Below are positions 1 through 8,077 of a stretch of 64,000 nucleotides of DNA, piece after piece. Below the pieces are notes generated by a model, which saw only the letters and a program-made list of their open reading frames with translations, was not told where the DNA came from and made no database searches. Positions within the stretch are counted from its first letter, which is position 1. Every line of letters begins with the position of its first letter. This stretch comes from G963668655 sp963668655 (GTDB lineage Bacteria; Myxococcota_A; SURF-8), in contig CAXXPQ010000001.1 in assembly GCA_963668655.2 (NCBI GenBank), positions 434,001 to 498,000 of the forward strand, given 5' to 3'. The translations under genes were made by a program, and so were the position numbers.

Positions 1-1082
1 AGGATGATGCGGTCCTTCACGTGGGCCGGATTCACGTTTCCGTCGATGATGTCGGCGATGGAAAGCGTGGGAAAAGTGCGCTCCGGTCCCAGGTAATTGA
101 TGAGCAGGCGCCCCAGGTAATTGACCGGAATGACGGGAGAGCCCTGGTTCAATCCCAGGGTGATGCGGTCCACGCCCTTGGGATAGGTGTGCACCACGAT
201 TTCCGTGTCCAGGTGCACGGCGGCGGCCTTCAGGGAAAGCGAGGGATAGATCAGGCGGATGTCGGGGTCGTCGCTCTGCACTTCCTGGAGCAGATCTCCC
301 CAGCGCAACGCGCCGTCGTCGTCCTGATGGAAACTGAAATGTCCGAAATAGTCCGTGGCTTCCGCGAGAATGGGCAGGGGCGCACGCACGGCCAGGCCTT
401 TGCGGAGGGTCAGCTTGTAAAACTTCTCCTCTTCCGGATCCCAGGGTTTGAGCAGCCCGATCTTGGACGGCGTAATCAGTTCCAGACCCTCGTCCAGGCG
501 TTTCCGGTCGAGGTTGGCCACTTCTTCCGGATTGGTGAAGATGAAGAAACCCAAAACGACGTTTCCGGCCTTCTCGATCACTTCGGCCAGAATTTTGTCC
601 GGGTTAGCGGTGGCGATTTCCTCGCGCAGGAAATCCAGCACGGCGTCGCGCATGTCCTCGCAGCCCGAATCGCATTTCTCCAGTTCAATCTCGTCCACCT
701 GCTCGGCCACCGTGGCCAGGATGCGCGGTATCTGGCTGCGGTCCTCGTCCGAGAACACCACGTCGAAGGCCACCACCGAAGCGCCCATCTCCGCCAGTTT
801 GGCGATCATACGGGCGATGACGATGCGGTTCCAGGGCCAGCGGCCGTAGCGCTCGATGGATTTTTCGTCCACGGCGGCGATGGAGACGTGGCCGTGCTCC
901 GGCTTCGCCCCCCGGGCCAGGAACTTGAGATCCAGGGCCTTCAGTTCCATCATGTCGAACAGGCCGAAGTTCCAGCCCTGCTCTTCCTTCAGAAGAAACA
1001 GCGAGAAAATCAGGAGGGAAATCAGCATGCTGAGATGGAAGGTGCCGAATCGCAGGACGAATTTTCGAAGGCGGGCCAGCAT
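1..1082 (-). CDS. CHASE2-domain sensor protein, partial (C-terminus beyond left edge)
   Basis: This reading frame is open from an ATG at 1082 to the window edge (360 residues, no stop), so it is truncated by the window and not by mutation. The N-terminus is a short basic stretch (MLARLRKFVLRFG) followed by a hydrophobic membrane segment at about residues 17-32. An extracytoplasmic CHASE2 domain follows. Its typical segments are visible: VSIAAVDEKSIERYGRWPW near residues 62-80, a 'GASVVAFDVVFSDEDR' block, and the terminal 'SIADIIDGNV...KDRII' block just at the edge. In known families CHASE2 is followed by two or three transmembrane helices and usually a class III adenylate/guanylate cyclase, histidine kinase or GGDEF output. 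The output here lies outside the window; a cyclase is my guess. It is co-directional with the thioesterase upstream, with a 158-nt gap. Confidence 0.85.
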   Translation of the reverse strand, partial: MLARLRKFVLRFGTFHLSMLISLLIFSLFLLKEEQGWNFGLFDMMELKALDLKFLARGAKPEHGHVSIAAVDEKSIERYGRWPWNRIVIARMIAKLAEMGASVVAFDVVFSDEDRSQIPRILATVAEQVDEIELEKCDSGCEDMRDAVLDFLREEIATANPDKILAEVIEKAGNVVLGFFIFTNPEEVANLDRKRLDEGLELITPSKIGLLKPWDPEEEKFYKLTLRKGLAVRAPLPILAEATDYFGHFSFHQDDDGALRWGDLLQEVQSDDPDIRLIYPSLSLKAAAVHLDTEIVVHTYPKGVDRITLGLNQGSPVIPVNYLGRLLINYLGPERTFPTLSIADIIDGNVNPAHVKDRII

Positions 1083-1240
1083 GGATTTTCGTCGCCCTTT
1101 CTCTTGTCCGGTTCGTGTTTCTCGTCGTGTTTTGTTCGGGTTCGCGTTTCAGAATCATAGCAGAGCGGACCGGGAAGTCAAGGCCGCCGTTTTTTCCATG
1201 GCCGGACCGCGAGACCCCGGTCTTTCCCGACGACGGACGT

Positions 1241-1672
1241 TCAGGTTTTTCTGGAAACGCCCGTCACGGTAAAGGTTCCCGATCCCGTGGCCACCAGCCG
1301 CCCGTCTCCGTCGCGAACCTCCATCTCGGCCACGGTCAGGCGTTTTCCCGAGCGGACGATGCGGCCCAGGGAGACGAGATTCCGCTTTTCCACGGGTTCC
1401 AGAAGACGCACCTGAAATTCCACCGTGGCGATCCAGGTATCGTACCGCGCGGCGGCGGTGAACCAGCCGGCGTTGTCGATCAGGGTGGCGATGAGCCCAC
1501 CGTGGACGCCGTCGAGGGCATGATCGAAATTCGGATTGTAGGGCATGTCGAAGCGGGCGCGGCCGTCTTCGGTATAGGACAGCCGCATGCCGGTGATGCG
1601 GTGAATGCGCGAGCCGTGGAAAAGTTCCACCAGTTCCTCTTGACGTCGCGTCGTTTCCGGATTCGAGGACAT
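1241..1672 (-). CDS. PaaI-type hotdog-fold thioesterase
   Basis: A 143-residue protein, the usual length for PaaI/YbgC-like acyl-CoA thioesterases of the hotdog fold. The 'N(P)NFDHALDGVHGGLIATLIDNAGWFT' region (about residues 46-72) carries the typical H-G-G/A-x5-hD active-site helix. The downstream 'TVEFQVRLLEPVEKRNLV' strand and the 'V(R)DGDGRLVATGSGTFTV' end are family hallmarks. It probably hydrolyses a small acyl- or aryl-CoA in the cytoplasm; the substrate cannot be read from the sequence. The ATG has a GGAAGG Shine-Dalgarno seven bases upstream. It lies 25 nt after the preceding co-directional gene, so it probably belongs to the asnS operon. Confidence 0.85.
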   Translation of the reverse strand: MSSNPETTRRQEELVELFHGSRIHRITGMRLSYTEDGRARFDMPYNPNFDHALDGVHGGLIATLIDNAGWFTAAARYDTWIATVEFQVRLLEPVEKRNLVSLGRIVRSGKRLTVAEMEVRDGDGRLVATGSGTFTVTGVSRKT

Positions 1673-1697
1673 GGTCGCGCCTTCCGCCTTCGGGCGC

Positions 1698-2120
1698 TCA
1701 GTCGCCCCGAGCCCGACGAACGGCGCTACGCACGTCGTCCCGCTGGCGGAGCAGTTCCCGGCTATCGGCCACCGTCACGGTATCCCGGATGCCGCATTTT
1801 TTGCAGGTGATGTTGACGTGGGTGCCGATGCGATCCGGGGGAAAGCCGGTGATCTCGAAGTGGTGTTCGCATCTGGAGCCGTTCAAGACGGCCTTTTTCC
1901 TGCGTTTTTCGGTCTTGACACGCTTGGACTTTCCGTTTTGGGCCTTCAACTCGCGGCTCTGGATATCCAACTCGGCCAGGTCGTCCGGATCCGGAACGAA
2001 ATCGTCCGCCTCTTCCGGAGCGTCGAAACGGTCCACCGGGTTGCGGAACAGGCGCACCAGGAGAACGACGCCCAATACGGCCGCCAGCCCCGCCACGATC
2101 AGTATGATGTTCTGGTCCAT
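1698..2120 (-). CDS. Membrane-anchored zinc-ribbon-like protein of unknown function
   Basis: A 140-residue protein with an N-terminal hydrophobic segment (IILIVAGLAAVLGVVLLVRLF, residues about 5-25) that anchors it, so the rest is probably cytoplasmic. An acidic stretch (residues about 35-52) and a highly basic stretch follow. The C-terminal part has a cysteine and paired histidines (CEHHFEITGFPPDR) and a CKKC pair in 'NITCKKCGIRD'. This looks like a small metal-binding ribbon. I do not recognise a named family. It starts 10 nt after the asnS stop and is followed 25 nt later by the thioesterase gene, so it is probably co-transcribed with asnS. Function unknown. Confidence 0.75.
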   Translation of the reverse strand: MDQNIILIVAGLAAVLGVVLLVRLFRNPVDRFDAPEEADDFVPDPDDLAELDIQSRELKAQNGKSKRVKTEKRRKKAVLNGSRCEHHFEITGFPPDRIGTHVNITCKKCGIRDTVTVADSRELLRQRDDVRSAVRRARGD

Positions 2121-2130
2121 GCTCTTCGTC

Positions 2131-3426
2131 TTACGGAGCCAGCCGCTCCATCATTCGGGGGAAGGGAATGCATTCGCGGACGTGCTTCGTTCCGCAGATC
2201 CATCCCACGGTGCGTTCCAGTCCCAGGCCGAATCCCGCGTGGGGAAACGATCCGTAGCGCCGAACGTCCAGATACCACTGGAAATCCTTCATGTCCAGGC
2301 CGTGTTCCTCGATGCGCGCAAGCAGTTTATCCATGTCGTCCTCGCGCACGCTGCCGCCGATGATCTCGCCGTAGCCCTCGGGCGCCAGCATGTCGTAGCC
2401 CAGCACCTTGCTTTCATCCTCCGGGTCGCGCTTCATATAGAACGCCTTGATCGCCGCGGGGAAGCGATGGACCAGCAGCGGCCGGTCGAACTGCTGCGTC
2501 AGCACGGTCTCGTCCTCTCCCCCGAAATCGTCGCCCCGTTCAAAGGTCGCTCCGGTTTCAAGCAGCTTGTCCACGGCCTCGTCGTAACTCAACCGATAGA
2601 AGGGCTTGCGGATGGCCTCCAGCTTGGAAATGTCCCGCTCCAGCACCTCCAGTTCCCGGCGGCGGGTCTCCAGCACCCGTTCCACCAGATAAGCCACCAG
2701 ATCCTCGCCAAGCTGCATGTCCCCGTCCAGGTCCATGAAAGCCACCTCGGGTTCCAGCATCCAGAACTCGGTCAGGTGGCGGCGGGTCTTGCTCTTTTCC
2801 GCCCGGAAGGTGGGACCGAAGCAATACACTTTTCCGAAAGCCGCCGCTCCGGCTTCCATGTAAAGCTGCCCGGACTGGCTGAGAAACGCCTTGGTCTTGA
2901 AATACTCCGTCTCGAAGAGCGTGCTGGTGCCCTCGCAGGACGACGGCGTGAAGATGGGCGCGTCCAGGTTCACGAAGCCCCGGGTGTTGAAGAAGTCGCG
3001 GATGGCGTGGACGATCTCGTGCCGGATACGCAGAATGGCGTTCTGCTTGCGGCTGCGAAGCCACAGATGCCGGTGATCCAGCAGAAAACCCACGCCGTGT
3101 TCCTTGGGCGAGATGGGGTATTCCTCGGACGGCCGGGAAATCACCTCCACGTTCGTCACGGACAGTTCGAAGCCGATGGGACTGCGCGTGTCCTCCTTGA
3201 CCTCGCCTTCCACGGCCAGGCAGGTTTCCTGCGCTAGGCCGTCGGCCAGTTCGAACATCTCCGGCCCGGCCTCGGGCTTGAACACCACCGCCTGGATGAA
3301 CCCGGTTCCGTCCCGCAATTGCAGAAAGACCAGCTTTTTGGAACTGCGTTTATTGGCGAGCCATCCCTTCAGAACGACTTTCTGTCCGACGTATTTCGCG
3401 ATGTCTTCGATGTACGCGTGCTGCAT
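2131..3426 (-). CDS. asnS: Asparaginyl-tRNA synthetase
   Basis: A 431-residue class II aminoacyl-tRNA synthetase that charges tRNA-Asn in the cytoplasm. The N-terminal OB-fold anticodon-binding domain (about residues 1-100) contains 'VLKGWLANKRSSKKLVFLQL' and 'G(T)GFIQAVV'. The catalytic domain follows: motif 1 region 'IRDFFNTRGFVNLDAPIFTP', AsnRS-type 'SGQLYMEAGAAAFGKVYCFGPTFRAEKSKTRRHLTEFWMLEPE' (motif 2), and the C-terminal motif 3 'GFGLGLERTVGWICG'. 'HLTEFWMLEPE' and the overall order favour AsnRS over AspRS. The ATG has GGAGGGAG just upstream. It is the first gene of a leftward group with two small genes downstream. Confidence 0.96.
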   Translation of the reverse strand: MQHAYIEDIAKYVGQKVVLKGWLANKRSSKKLVFLQLRDGTGFIQAVVFKPEAGPEMFELADGLAQETCLAVEGEVKEDTRSPIGFELSVTNVEVISRPSEEYPISPKEHGVGFLLDHRHLWLRSRKQNAILRIRHEIVHAIRDFFNTRGFVNLDAPIFTPSSCEGTSTLFETEYFKTKAFLSQSGQLYMEAGAAAFGKVYCFGPTFRAEKSKTRRHLTEFWMLEPEVAFMDLDGDMQLGEDLVAYLVERVLETRRRELEVLERDISKLEAIRKPFYRLSYDEAVDKLLETGATFERGDDFGGEDETVLTQQFDRPLLVHRFPAAIKAFYMKRDPEDESKVLGYDMLAPEGYGEIIGGSVREDDMDKLLARIEEHGLDMKDFQWYLDVRRYGSFPHAGFGLGLERTVGWICGTKHVRECIPFPRMMERLAP

Positions 3427-3570
3427 GACTCCCTCCGCCGTCGTCTCATCATTCGCCTTCCGCGTATCGGAAAGCGCCGCTCAGTCTATTGGATTTCGTC
3501 CCGGAATGTCAAAGGGTTTTCCGTTTCCCGAAAAAACGGAAACGCTCCCGAAGAAAATCGTCCGAAGCGC

Positions 3571-4485
3571 TCAGGCTCCGTCCGGATCCGGCTTGGAATC
3601 TCGGGGCTTTCGCGTCCTTCGCCGCTTACGCCAGCGCAGCACGCCCCAGAGCAGAAGCCCCCAGGGAAACAGCGCCACCAGCACCGTGAGCAGTGCCCCC
3701 AGCGATCCGGCGATCACGAAGCCCAGATCCCGCAGATCCTGCCACAACGGCCCCCACCAGGTACGCGCCTCCATGTCCCGGGAGGAGGAGACGAACAGGT
3801 GAACGGTGAACGTGGCGTAATCCACCTTGCGGGCCAGTCCCCGGCGGCGACCTTCCATTTCCTCGATCTCCATGCGGATCCGCGCCAGTTCCCGTTCCGC
3901 CTCGATGATATCCGCCAGTCCGCCCGTTTTCTCCTCCAGAAGCCGCAGCACGCGCGTTTCCAGCGTGCGCGCCGCCTTCAGCCGGGCGTCCAGATCCGCC
4001 ACCTGGCGGGTGAGATCCTCGGCCTGCTCGGAACGCTCGTAGACTTTCCCCAGCTTGTCGATAAACGAAAGCGCCTCCCCGTACCGCTCGGTGGGGATCA
4101 TCAGGACCAGCGTGCCCGAGGTGGAATTCTCCGATTCCCGCTTCTGTTCGTTCCGGGCGACGTAGCCCTTCCGTTCCTCCACGAAAGCCGAAAGAGCGTC
4201 CCGGGCCGCATGGAAATCCTCCACCTTGACGCTGAAGCGCGCCGTGCGCATGATCCGGCGTTCCGTATTTTCTCCGGGGTCCATGGCGTAGGCGGCCGTG
4301 TCGTCGATCGAATCGGCGTTCGAGCCCGGCGATCCTCCCCGCATCTCCGAAACGTCCCTTGCCGGAGCCATCGCCGACGGCAGCGCGCGCTCCGGATCCT
4401 CGCATCCGCCGGCAAGCGCCCAAAGCGCCAGCAGGCAGGCCGCCGGCAAAAACATGCGAAACCGGGAATCCTTGAATCCGACCAT
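3571..4485 (-). CDS. DUF4349-type lipoprotein with coiled coil and C-terminal membrane helix
   Basis: A 304-residue protein. I chose the ATG at 4485 over an upstream ATG at 4572 because GGAGG lies seven bases before it and the signal peptide then starts cleanly. A lipoprotein signal ends at 'LWALAGGC' near residue 27. A DUF4349-like domain follows: 'R(I)MRTARFSVKVEDFHAARDAL', then 'TLVLMIPTERYGEAL'. A long charged coiled coil comes next (about residues 160-215, 'EDLTRQVADLDARLKAARTLETR'), and finally a transmembrane helix 'FVIAGSLGALLTVLVALFPW' with a very basic tail. This architecture is typical for DUF4349 proteins of unknown function. It is divergent from the cyclase gene, sharing a 180-nt intergenic region. 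Confidence 0.85.
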   Translation of the reverse strand: MVGFKDSRFRMFLPAACLLALWALAGGCEDPERALPSAMAPARDVSEMRGGSPGSNADSIDDTAAYAMDPGENTERRIMRTARFSVKVEDFHAARDALSAFVEERKGYVARNEQKRESENSTSGTLVLMIPTERYGEALSFIDKLGKVYERSEQAEDLTRQVADLDARLKAARTLETRVLRLLEEKTGGLADIIEAERELARIRMEIEEMEGRRRGLARKVDYATFTVHLFVSSSRDMEARTWWGPLWQDLRDLGFVIAGSLGALLTVLVALFPWGLLLWGVLRWRKRRRTRKPRDSKPDPDGA

Positions 4486-4593
4486 GGACATCCTCCGTTC
4501 TTTTTCCGTTTCCGGCCCTTTCGCGGCCGACGGTGCGAATATACCACAAAGTCTTCGGGAACGCATGTTCATGCGCGGGCGTCCCGTTTTGTT

Positions 4594-4623
4594 TTCACGC
4601 CGCTTGCCCCGGTATGGTATACT
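4594..4623 (+). promoter_or_regulatory. Putative sigma-70-type promoter for the cyclase gene
   Basis: TTCACG (4594-4599) and TATACT (4618-4623) are separated by 18 bases and lie about 40 bases upstream of the cyclase start. The -10 matches at five of six positions and the -35 at four of six. Prediction by eye only. Confidence 0.4.
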
Positions 4624-4664
4624 TGATCCAACCGAATGCGTTATCAGATAAAGGAGATTCCGCC

Positions 4665-6986
4665 ATGAAGGCCATCTGGGCGTTGCTCGTGATCGGGCTT
4701 TGGCTTCTCGGCCCGCTTCCCTCCCTTGCCGCCGAATCGCCGGATTCTCCGCCTCCGGCGAAGGTCGGCGAAGAGGCAGAAGCCCCGAAAGATCCCGCGA
4801 AAGGAGAAGCCCCGGATTGCTCGGCGGGAGACGCCTGCCTTCGTACGTCCCGGGAATTGCTTGGGAAAGGCGAAATGGCCATGGCTATCCGCATGGCGGA
4901 ACGCCACCTGGAAAGCCACCAGGACGATCCCGAGGCCATGCGTTTTCTTCTGGGACTCTACCGCCGGAGCCTGCATCGCAACCGCCTGCGCGACGTTCTG
5001 GAAACCGCCGAGGGCGTGATGGAGGAAAATTCGTTGTTGAAGGAAGGGCTGGAGAACATGGAAACCCAGCTCCTGGACAAGACCATCCTGGAAAACATGG
5101 ACCGACTGAAGACGGGCGACCTTTCCTCGCTGTTGAGCGTGGACAACCTGAAACGCTTCTCGGATCCGCTGGCCATGGTGGCGATGTACGAAAAAATGGG
5201 CGATATCGACGGCATGATGGGCGGGCTGGAACGCGTTCTGGCCGTGAATCCGGAAAACGGCGACGTCCTGCTGAAACTGGCGATGTTGCACGCCCGCAAG
5301 GGCGACGAGGCCCGGGCGGAGGAACATTTCCGAAAACATCTGGAAAGCGGGGCCGGGGGGCTGTCGCTGCTTTCCCTCTACGGCCGGGCCTATGGGCGAA
5401 AGCATCTTTTCGGATGGACGGCGCTTTCGGTGGTTTTCGCCGGTTCGGCGGCGCTTCTGCTGTTTCTTCTGGGCGGCGGCAAGGCCCGGGAGACCCGCGC
5501 GCGCTGGCTGTTTCTGATTCCGGCGCTCCTGGTGGCGGGGATTCTTTCGGGCGCGGGCTTCGGCTGGTTTCAGTCGCGCAGCCTGGCCTCTTTCCTCACG
5601 CTGGGCGGATGCGCACTGGCCTTCGTTCTCGCCGGGCTGGCGCTCGTTTTCCTGGTGGCGGGCGGGCCGCTGATCCGGGGCGCGGAGCGGCTTCTGGGAC
5701 GGCTGTGGGACGGCGCCATGCACCTGTTTTCCGGAAAGCTTTCCGGGCGGCTGGCGCACTATCCCACGGGTTTCCAGGTGGTGATGCTCATCCTGATTCC
5801 CGTGCTGGCCCTGGCGATCCTGTCCGTCTGCCGACGAAACGACATCCGCATCGGCGTGGTGACGCTGGCGGGGATCTCGTTTTTCACGGTCATCGGGGCC
5901 TTGGCGCTGCGCTTTCTGAAAAACAATCCCAGCCTGGGTCGGACCATCAAATTCCTTAGTCTCTTCAACACCTTGCCCTTCCTGTTCGTCTTTCTGTACC
6001 TGGCCGGGGGCATCATGGACAAATTCCTGCAACTGTCCTTTTCCAGCCTGGATCCCTGGGAGGTGCGCATGCTCACCGCCAGCATGATCCTCTACGGCTT
6101 CGGGCTGGCCTTCGCCATGTACCTGGCTGCCATCCAGACCCAGGCCATTCTGAAACCGGTGACGGATCTGACCCGGGGCGTGCGCCGGGTACAATCCGGC
6201 GAACTGGACATCAGCCTTCCCGTTTCCAGCTCGGACGAACTGGGCGTGCTGGAGCGCGGCTTCAACCAAATGGTGGAGGGCCTGCGCCAGCGGGAGTTCA
6301 TCCGCAGCACCTTCGGAAAGTTCGTGGATCCGCGCGTGGTGGAAAGCGTTTTGGAAAAAGGCAGCATCGATCTGGGCGGCCACGCCTCCGAAGTCGTGGT
6401 GCTGTTTACGGACATCCGCGGATTCACTTCGCTTTCCGAAAAGGTCACCCCCCAGGATCTGGTGGAGACGCTGAACGATTACTTCACGCGCATGGTGAAA
6501 ATCGTGGAGGACCAGGGCGGCATCGTGAACAAGTTCATCGGCGACGCCATGATGGTGGTCTGGGGCGGCATCGTGGACGACGAACCCGACGCGGCCCGGG
6601 CCATTCGCGCCGGGCTGGCCATGCAGGCCGAACTTCTGCGTTTCAACCGGGAAATGGAGGCCAAGGGCCACTGGGCCATCGGCATGGGCGTGGGCGTCAA
6701 CCGGGGCGAAGTCATCGCCGGGCACCTGGGCAGCCGCGATCGGCTGGAATGGACCGTCATGGGCGACAACGTGAACCTGGCCCAGCGGGCCGAATCCAAC
6801 GCCAAGCGCGGACAGGTGCTGGTGTCGCCGGACACCTTCGAACCCGTGGCCCACCTGTTTCATGCCGAACGGCTGGAGCCCATCACCGTAAAAGGCAAGG
6901 AAAAGCCCATCGCCTTTTACAATGTCACCGGGGAGAAGGCCGAAAAGCCGGAATCCTTGGATAAAACTTCCGAGAAAAAGCCGTAG
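4665..6986 (+). CDS. TPR, multi-pass membrane, HAMP and class III nucleotide cyclase
   Basis: A 773-residue protein that probably makes a cyclic nucleotide in response to an envelope signal. The ATG at 4665 follows AAGGAG and gives a clean signal peptide (MKAIWALLVIGLWLLG). An exported region with TPR-like helices covers about residues 50-240 ('GEMAMAIRMAERHLESH', 'GDEARAEEHFRKHLE'). About six or seven transmembrane helices cover 245-490, followed by a HAMP linker ('ILKPVTDLTRGVRRVQSGEL') and a catalytic domain from about 570. FTDIRGFTSLSE supplies the metal-binding Asp, NKFIGDAMMVVWG the second Asp and a Lys expected for adenine recognition, and 'GMGVGVNRGEVIAGHLGS' follows. Adenylate cyclase is favoured over guanylate. 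It ends with a low-complexity Lys/Glu tail. Confidence 0.9.
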   Translation: MKAIWALLVIGLWLLGPLPSLAAESPDSPPPAKVGEEAEAPKDPAKGEAPDCSAGDACLRTSRELLGKGEMAMAIRMAERHLESHQDDPEAMRFLLGLYRRSLHRNRLRDVLETAEGVMEENSLLKEGLENMETQLLDKTILENMDRLKTGDLSSLLSVDNLKRFSDPLAMVAMYEKMGDIDGMMGGLERVLAVNPENGDVLLKLAMLHARKGDEARAEEHFRKHLESGAGGLSLLSLYGRAYGRKHLFGWTALSVVFAGSAALLLFLLGGGKARETRARWLFLIPALLVAGILSGAGFGWFQSRSLASFLTLGGCALAFVLAGLALVFLVAGGPLIRGAERLLGRLWDGAMHLFSGKLSGRLAHYPTGFQVVMLILIPVLALAILSVCRRNDIRIGVVTLAGISFFTVIGALALRFLKNNPSLGRTIKFLSLFNTLPFLFVFLYLAGGIMDKFLQLSFSSLDPWEVRMLTASMILYGFGLAFAMYLAAIQTQAILKPVTDLTRGVRRVQSGELDISLPVSSSDELGVLERGFNQMVEGLRQREFIRSTFGKFVDPRVVESVLEKGSIDLGGHASEVVVLFTDIRGFTSLSEKVTPQDLVETLNDYFTRMVKIVEDQGGIVNKFIGDAMMVVWGGIVDDEPDAARAIRAGLAMQAELLRFNREMEAKGHWAIGMGVGVNRGEVIAGHLGSRDRLEWTVMGDNVNLAQRAESNAKRGQVLVSPDTFEPVAHLFHAERLEPITVKGKEKPIAFYNVTGEKAEKPESLDKTSEKKP

Positions 6987-7017
6987 CGGAGGAAGTGTAG
7001 GCGTACTATGATTTCCC

Positions 7018-7077
7018 TGCTGGAACAGGTCTCCGAGCTGGTCCACGTATTTTTGCATGAATTTATGGAGCAGGGGC
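7018..7077 (+). repeat. Degenerate copy of the dispersed palindromic repeat at 38556-38631
   Basis: The stretch reads close to the 38556 element: GGAACAGGTCTCCGAGCTGG, then CCACGT, GCATGAATTTATGG and AGCAGG in the same order and spacing. The inverted arms are broken here, so this looks like a decayed or half copy. It lies between the cyclase stop and the decamer tandem repeat. Confidence 0.6.
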
Positions 7078-7110
7078 CTTTTCACTGTAAAAAACAAAAA
7101 AGAACCACGA

Positions 7111-7155
7111 TAGACCATGAAAGACCATGAAAGACCATGAAAGACCATGAAAGAC
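7111..7155 (+). repeat. Four-copy decamer tandem repeat (AAGACCATGA)
   Basis: The ten-base unit AAGACCATGA occurs four times in a row; the first copy starts TAGACC. It runs into the start region of the downstream lipoprotein gene. Each unit contains an ATG, and because ten is not a multiple of three, successive ATGs fall in different frames. One of them (7147) is in frame with the lipoprotein gene. Confidence 0.85.
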
Positions 7156-7161
7156 GGAAAA

Positions 7162-7464
7162 ATGAAGTGTAACCTTTTGAAATTAATGGTTTTCTACGTC
7201 CTCTTCACGTTCTTGGCCCTGGGCGTCTTTGCCTGCGGGAACGACGAGGGCGAGCCCGGCGATTACGACGGAACCTGCTACGATTGCGATTTGGTCTGCG
7301 CGGGGTCCGAGGGAGCGGTTCTGGCGGATTGCACGGACAAGTGCTTGGAATGCCAGGGATATTCCGACTGCTTCGGCTGGATGGACGGCCGCTACGAAGG
7401 CGCGGATACGCCCATGGCGGAATGGTCGTCGATTTCCTGCGATGAAATCGCCGCGACCGACTGA
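7162..7464 (+). CDS. Small Cys-rich lipoprotein
   Basis: A 100-residue protein with a lipoprotein signal (hydrophobic 'LMVFYVLFTFLALGVFAC', acylated Cys near residue 25). The mature part is acidic and holds seven further cysteines, with CYDCDLVC and 'CLECQGYSDC' clusters. It is probably disulfide-bonded and anchored to the outer or inner membrane. No family recognised. I placed the start at 7162 (ATGAAG, weak GGA upstream); an in-frame ATG at 7147, inside the decamer repeat, would add five residues and cannot be excluded. The gene stands alone: convergent with the DUF4845-like gene downstream and about 175 nt after the cyclase gene. Confidence 0.7.
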   Translation: MKCNLLKLMVFYVLFTFLALGVFACGNDEGEPGDYDGTCYDCDLVCAGSEGAVLADCTDKCLECQGYSDCFGWMDGRYEGADTPMAEWSSISCDEIAATD

Positions 7465-7476
7465 GCGGAACCTCCG

Positions 7477-7848
7477 TCAGATATCGATGGCGATCAGGAT
7501 CGGGTGGGTCAGCGACGTGCCCGGAATGCGTAGAATGATCTGATATTCGTAATGCAGGTAAACCCGGTTGCCTCCGCGGCGGATCTCCACGTCCCGGGGA
7601 TCGTGGTTCGTGATCTTCATGTTTTTATAGGCGCGCTTGACGATGGCCCGGACTTCCTCGTCGGTCTGTTGCACGCTGACTTCGTCCAATACGTTGTTCA
7701 GCGCCTGTTTCAGTTCGTATCGGTCGTAATACGCCGGAACGATCTGGAACAGCATGGTGACGATGAAAGCGAGGATGGCCAGAAATACGATCAGCTGGAG
7801 CTGTCCTCCTCCTTTCCGATCGGTCCATTTTTCCGCCCTTCCCCACAT
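7477..7848 (-). CDS. DUF4845-like small membrane protein
   Basis: A 123-residue protein. I chose the ATG at 7848 because GGAGGA lies eight bases upstream; a longer frame to 7983 lacks a good ribosome site and overlaps the promoter region of the opposite gene. After a basic Gly-rich start ('TDRKGGGQLQL') there is one transmembrane helix ('IVFLAILAFIVTMLFQIVPAYY'). A small extracytoplasmic domain follows ('DRYELKQALNNVLDE', then a beta-rich 'VEIRRGGNRVYLHYEYQI'). The layout matches small proteins annotated DUF4845; function unknown. It resembles a pilin-like single-pass protein, but I see no prepilin cleavage site. Confidence 0.6.
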   Translation of the reverse strand: MWGRAEKWTDRKGGGQLQLIVFLAILAFIVTMLFQIVPAYYDRYELKQALNNVLDEVSVQQTDEEVRAIVKRAYKNMKITNHDPRDVEIRRGGNRVYLHYEYQIILRIPGTSLTHPILIAIDI

Positions 7849-8008
7849 GGCCGTATCCTCCGAAATCGAGATCGAATCCAAATGCCCGATCCCGATTTTC
7901 CCACAACCCGCCCGGCTTGTCAATGAAAGGAAAATCGGAAAAAACCGAAGAAGCGCGGGAACTTCTCTTCCATAAATGCGCATTCGGCCATTTCATGTTT
8001 TCCTGTCC

Positions 8009-8036
8009 TTGCCCTTTCGGCCGCTTGTGGTACACT
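8009..8036 (+). promoter_or_regulatory. Putative promoter for the DUF4159 gene
   Basis: TTGCCC (8009-8014) and TACACT (8031-8036) are separated by 16 bases and lie about 42 bases before the chosen ATG at 8078. This is a reasonable sigma-70-like match, by eye. Confidence 0.5.
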
Positions 8037-8077
8037 CCCTCTTCGCCATGAAACGGCAAGGAGAACCGAGGACAGGC

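Noticed and set aside
21..1160. Long plus-strand ORF at the left end
   Set aside because: The minus strand holds a clear CHASE2 protein in the same place. The plus-strand translation has no recognisable domain and is His/Gln/Arg rich as expected for an antisense shadow in GC-rich DNA.
4644..7148. 834-residue minus-strand ORF antisense to the cyclase gene
   Set aside because: Low-complexity His/Gln/Gly composition and no domains, while the plus strand has intact catalytic motifs. It is a shadow.
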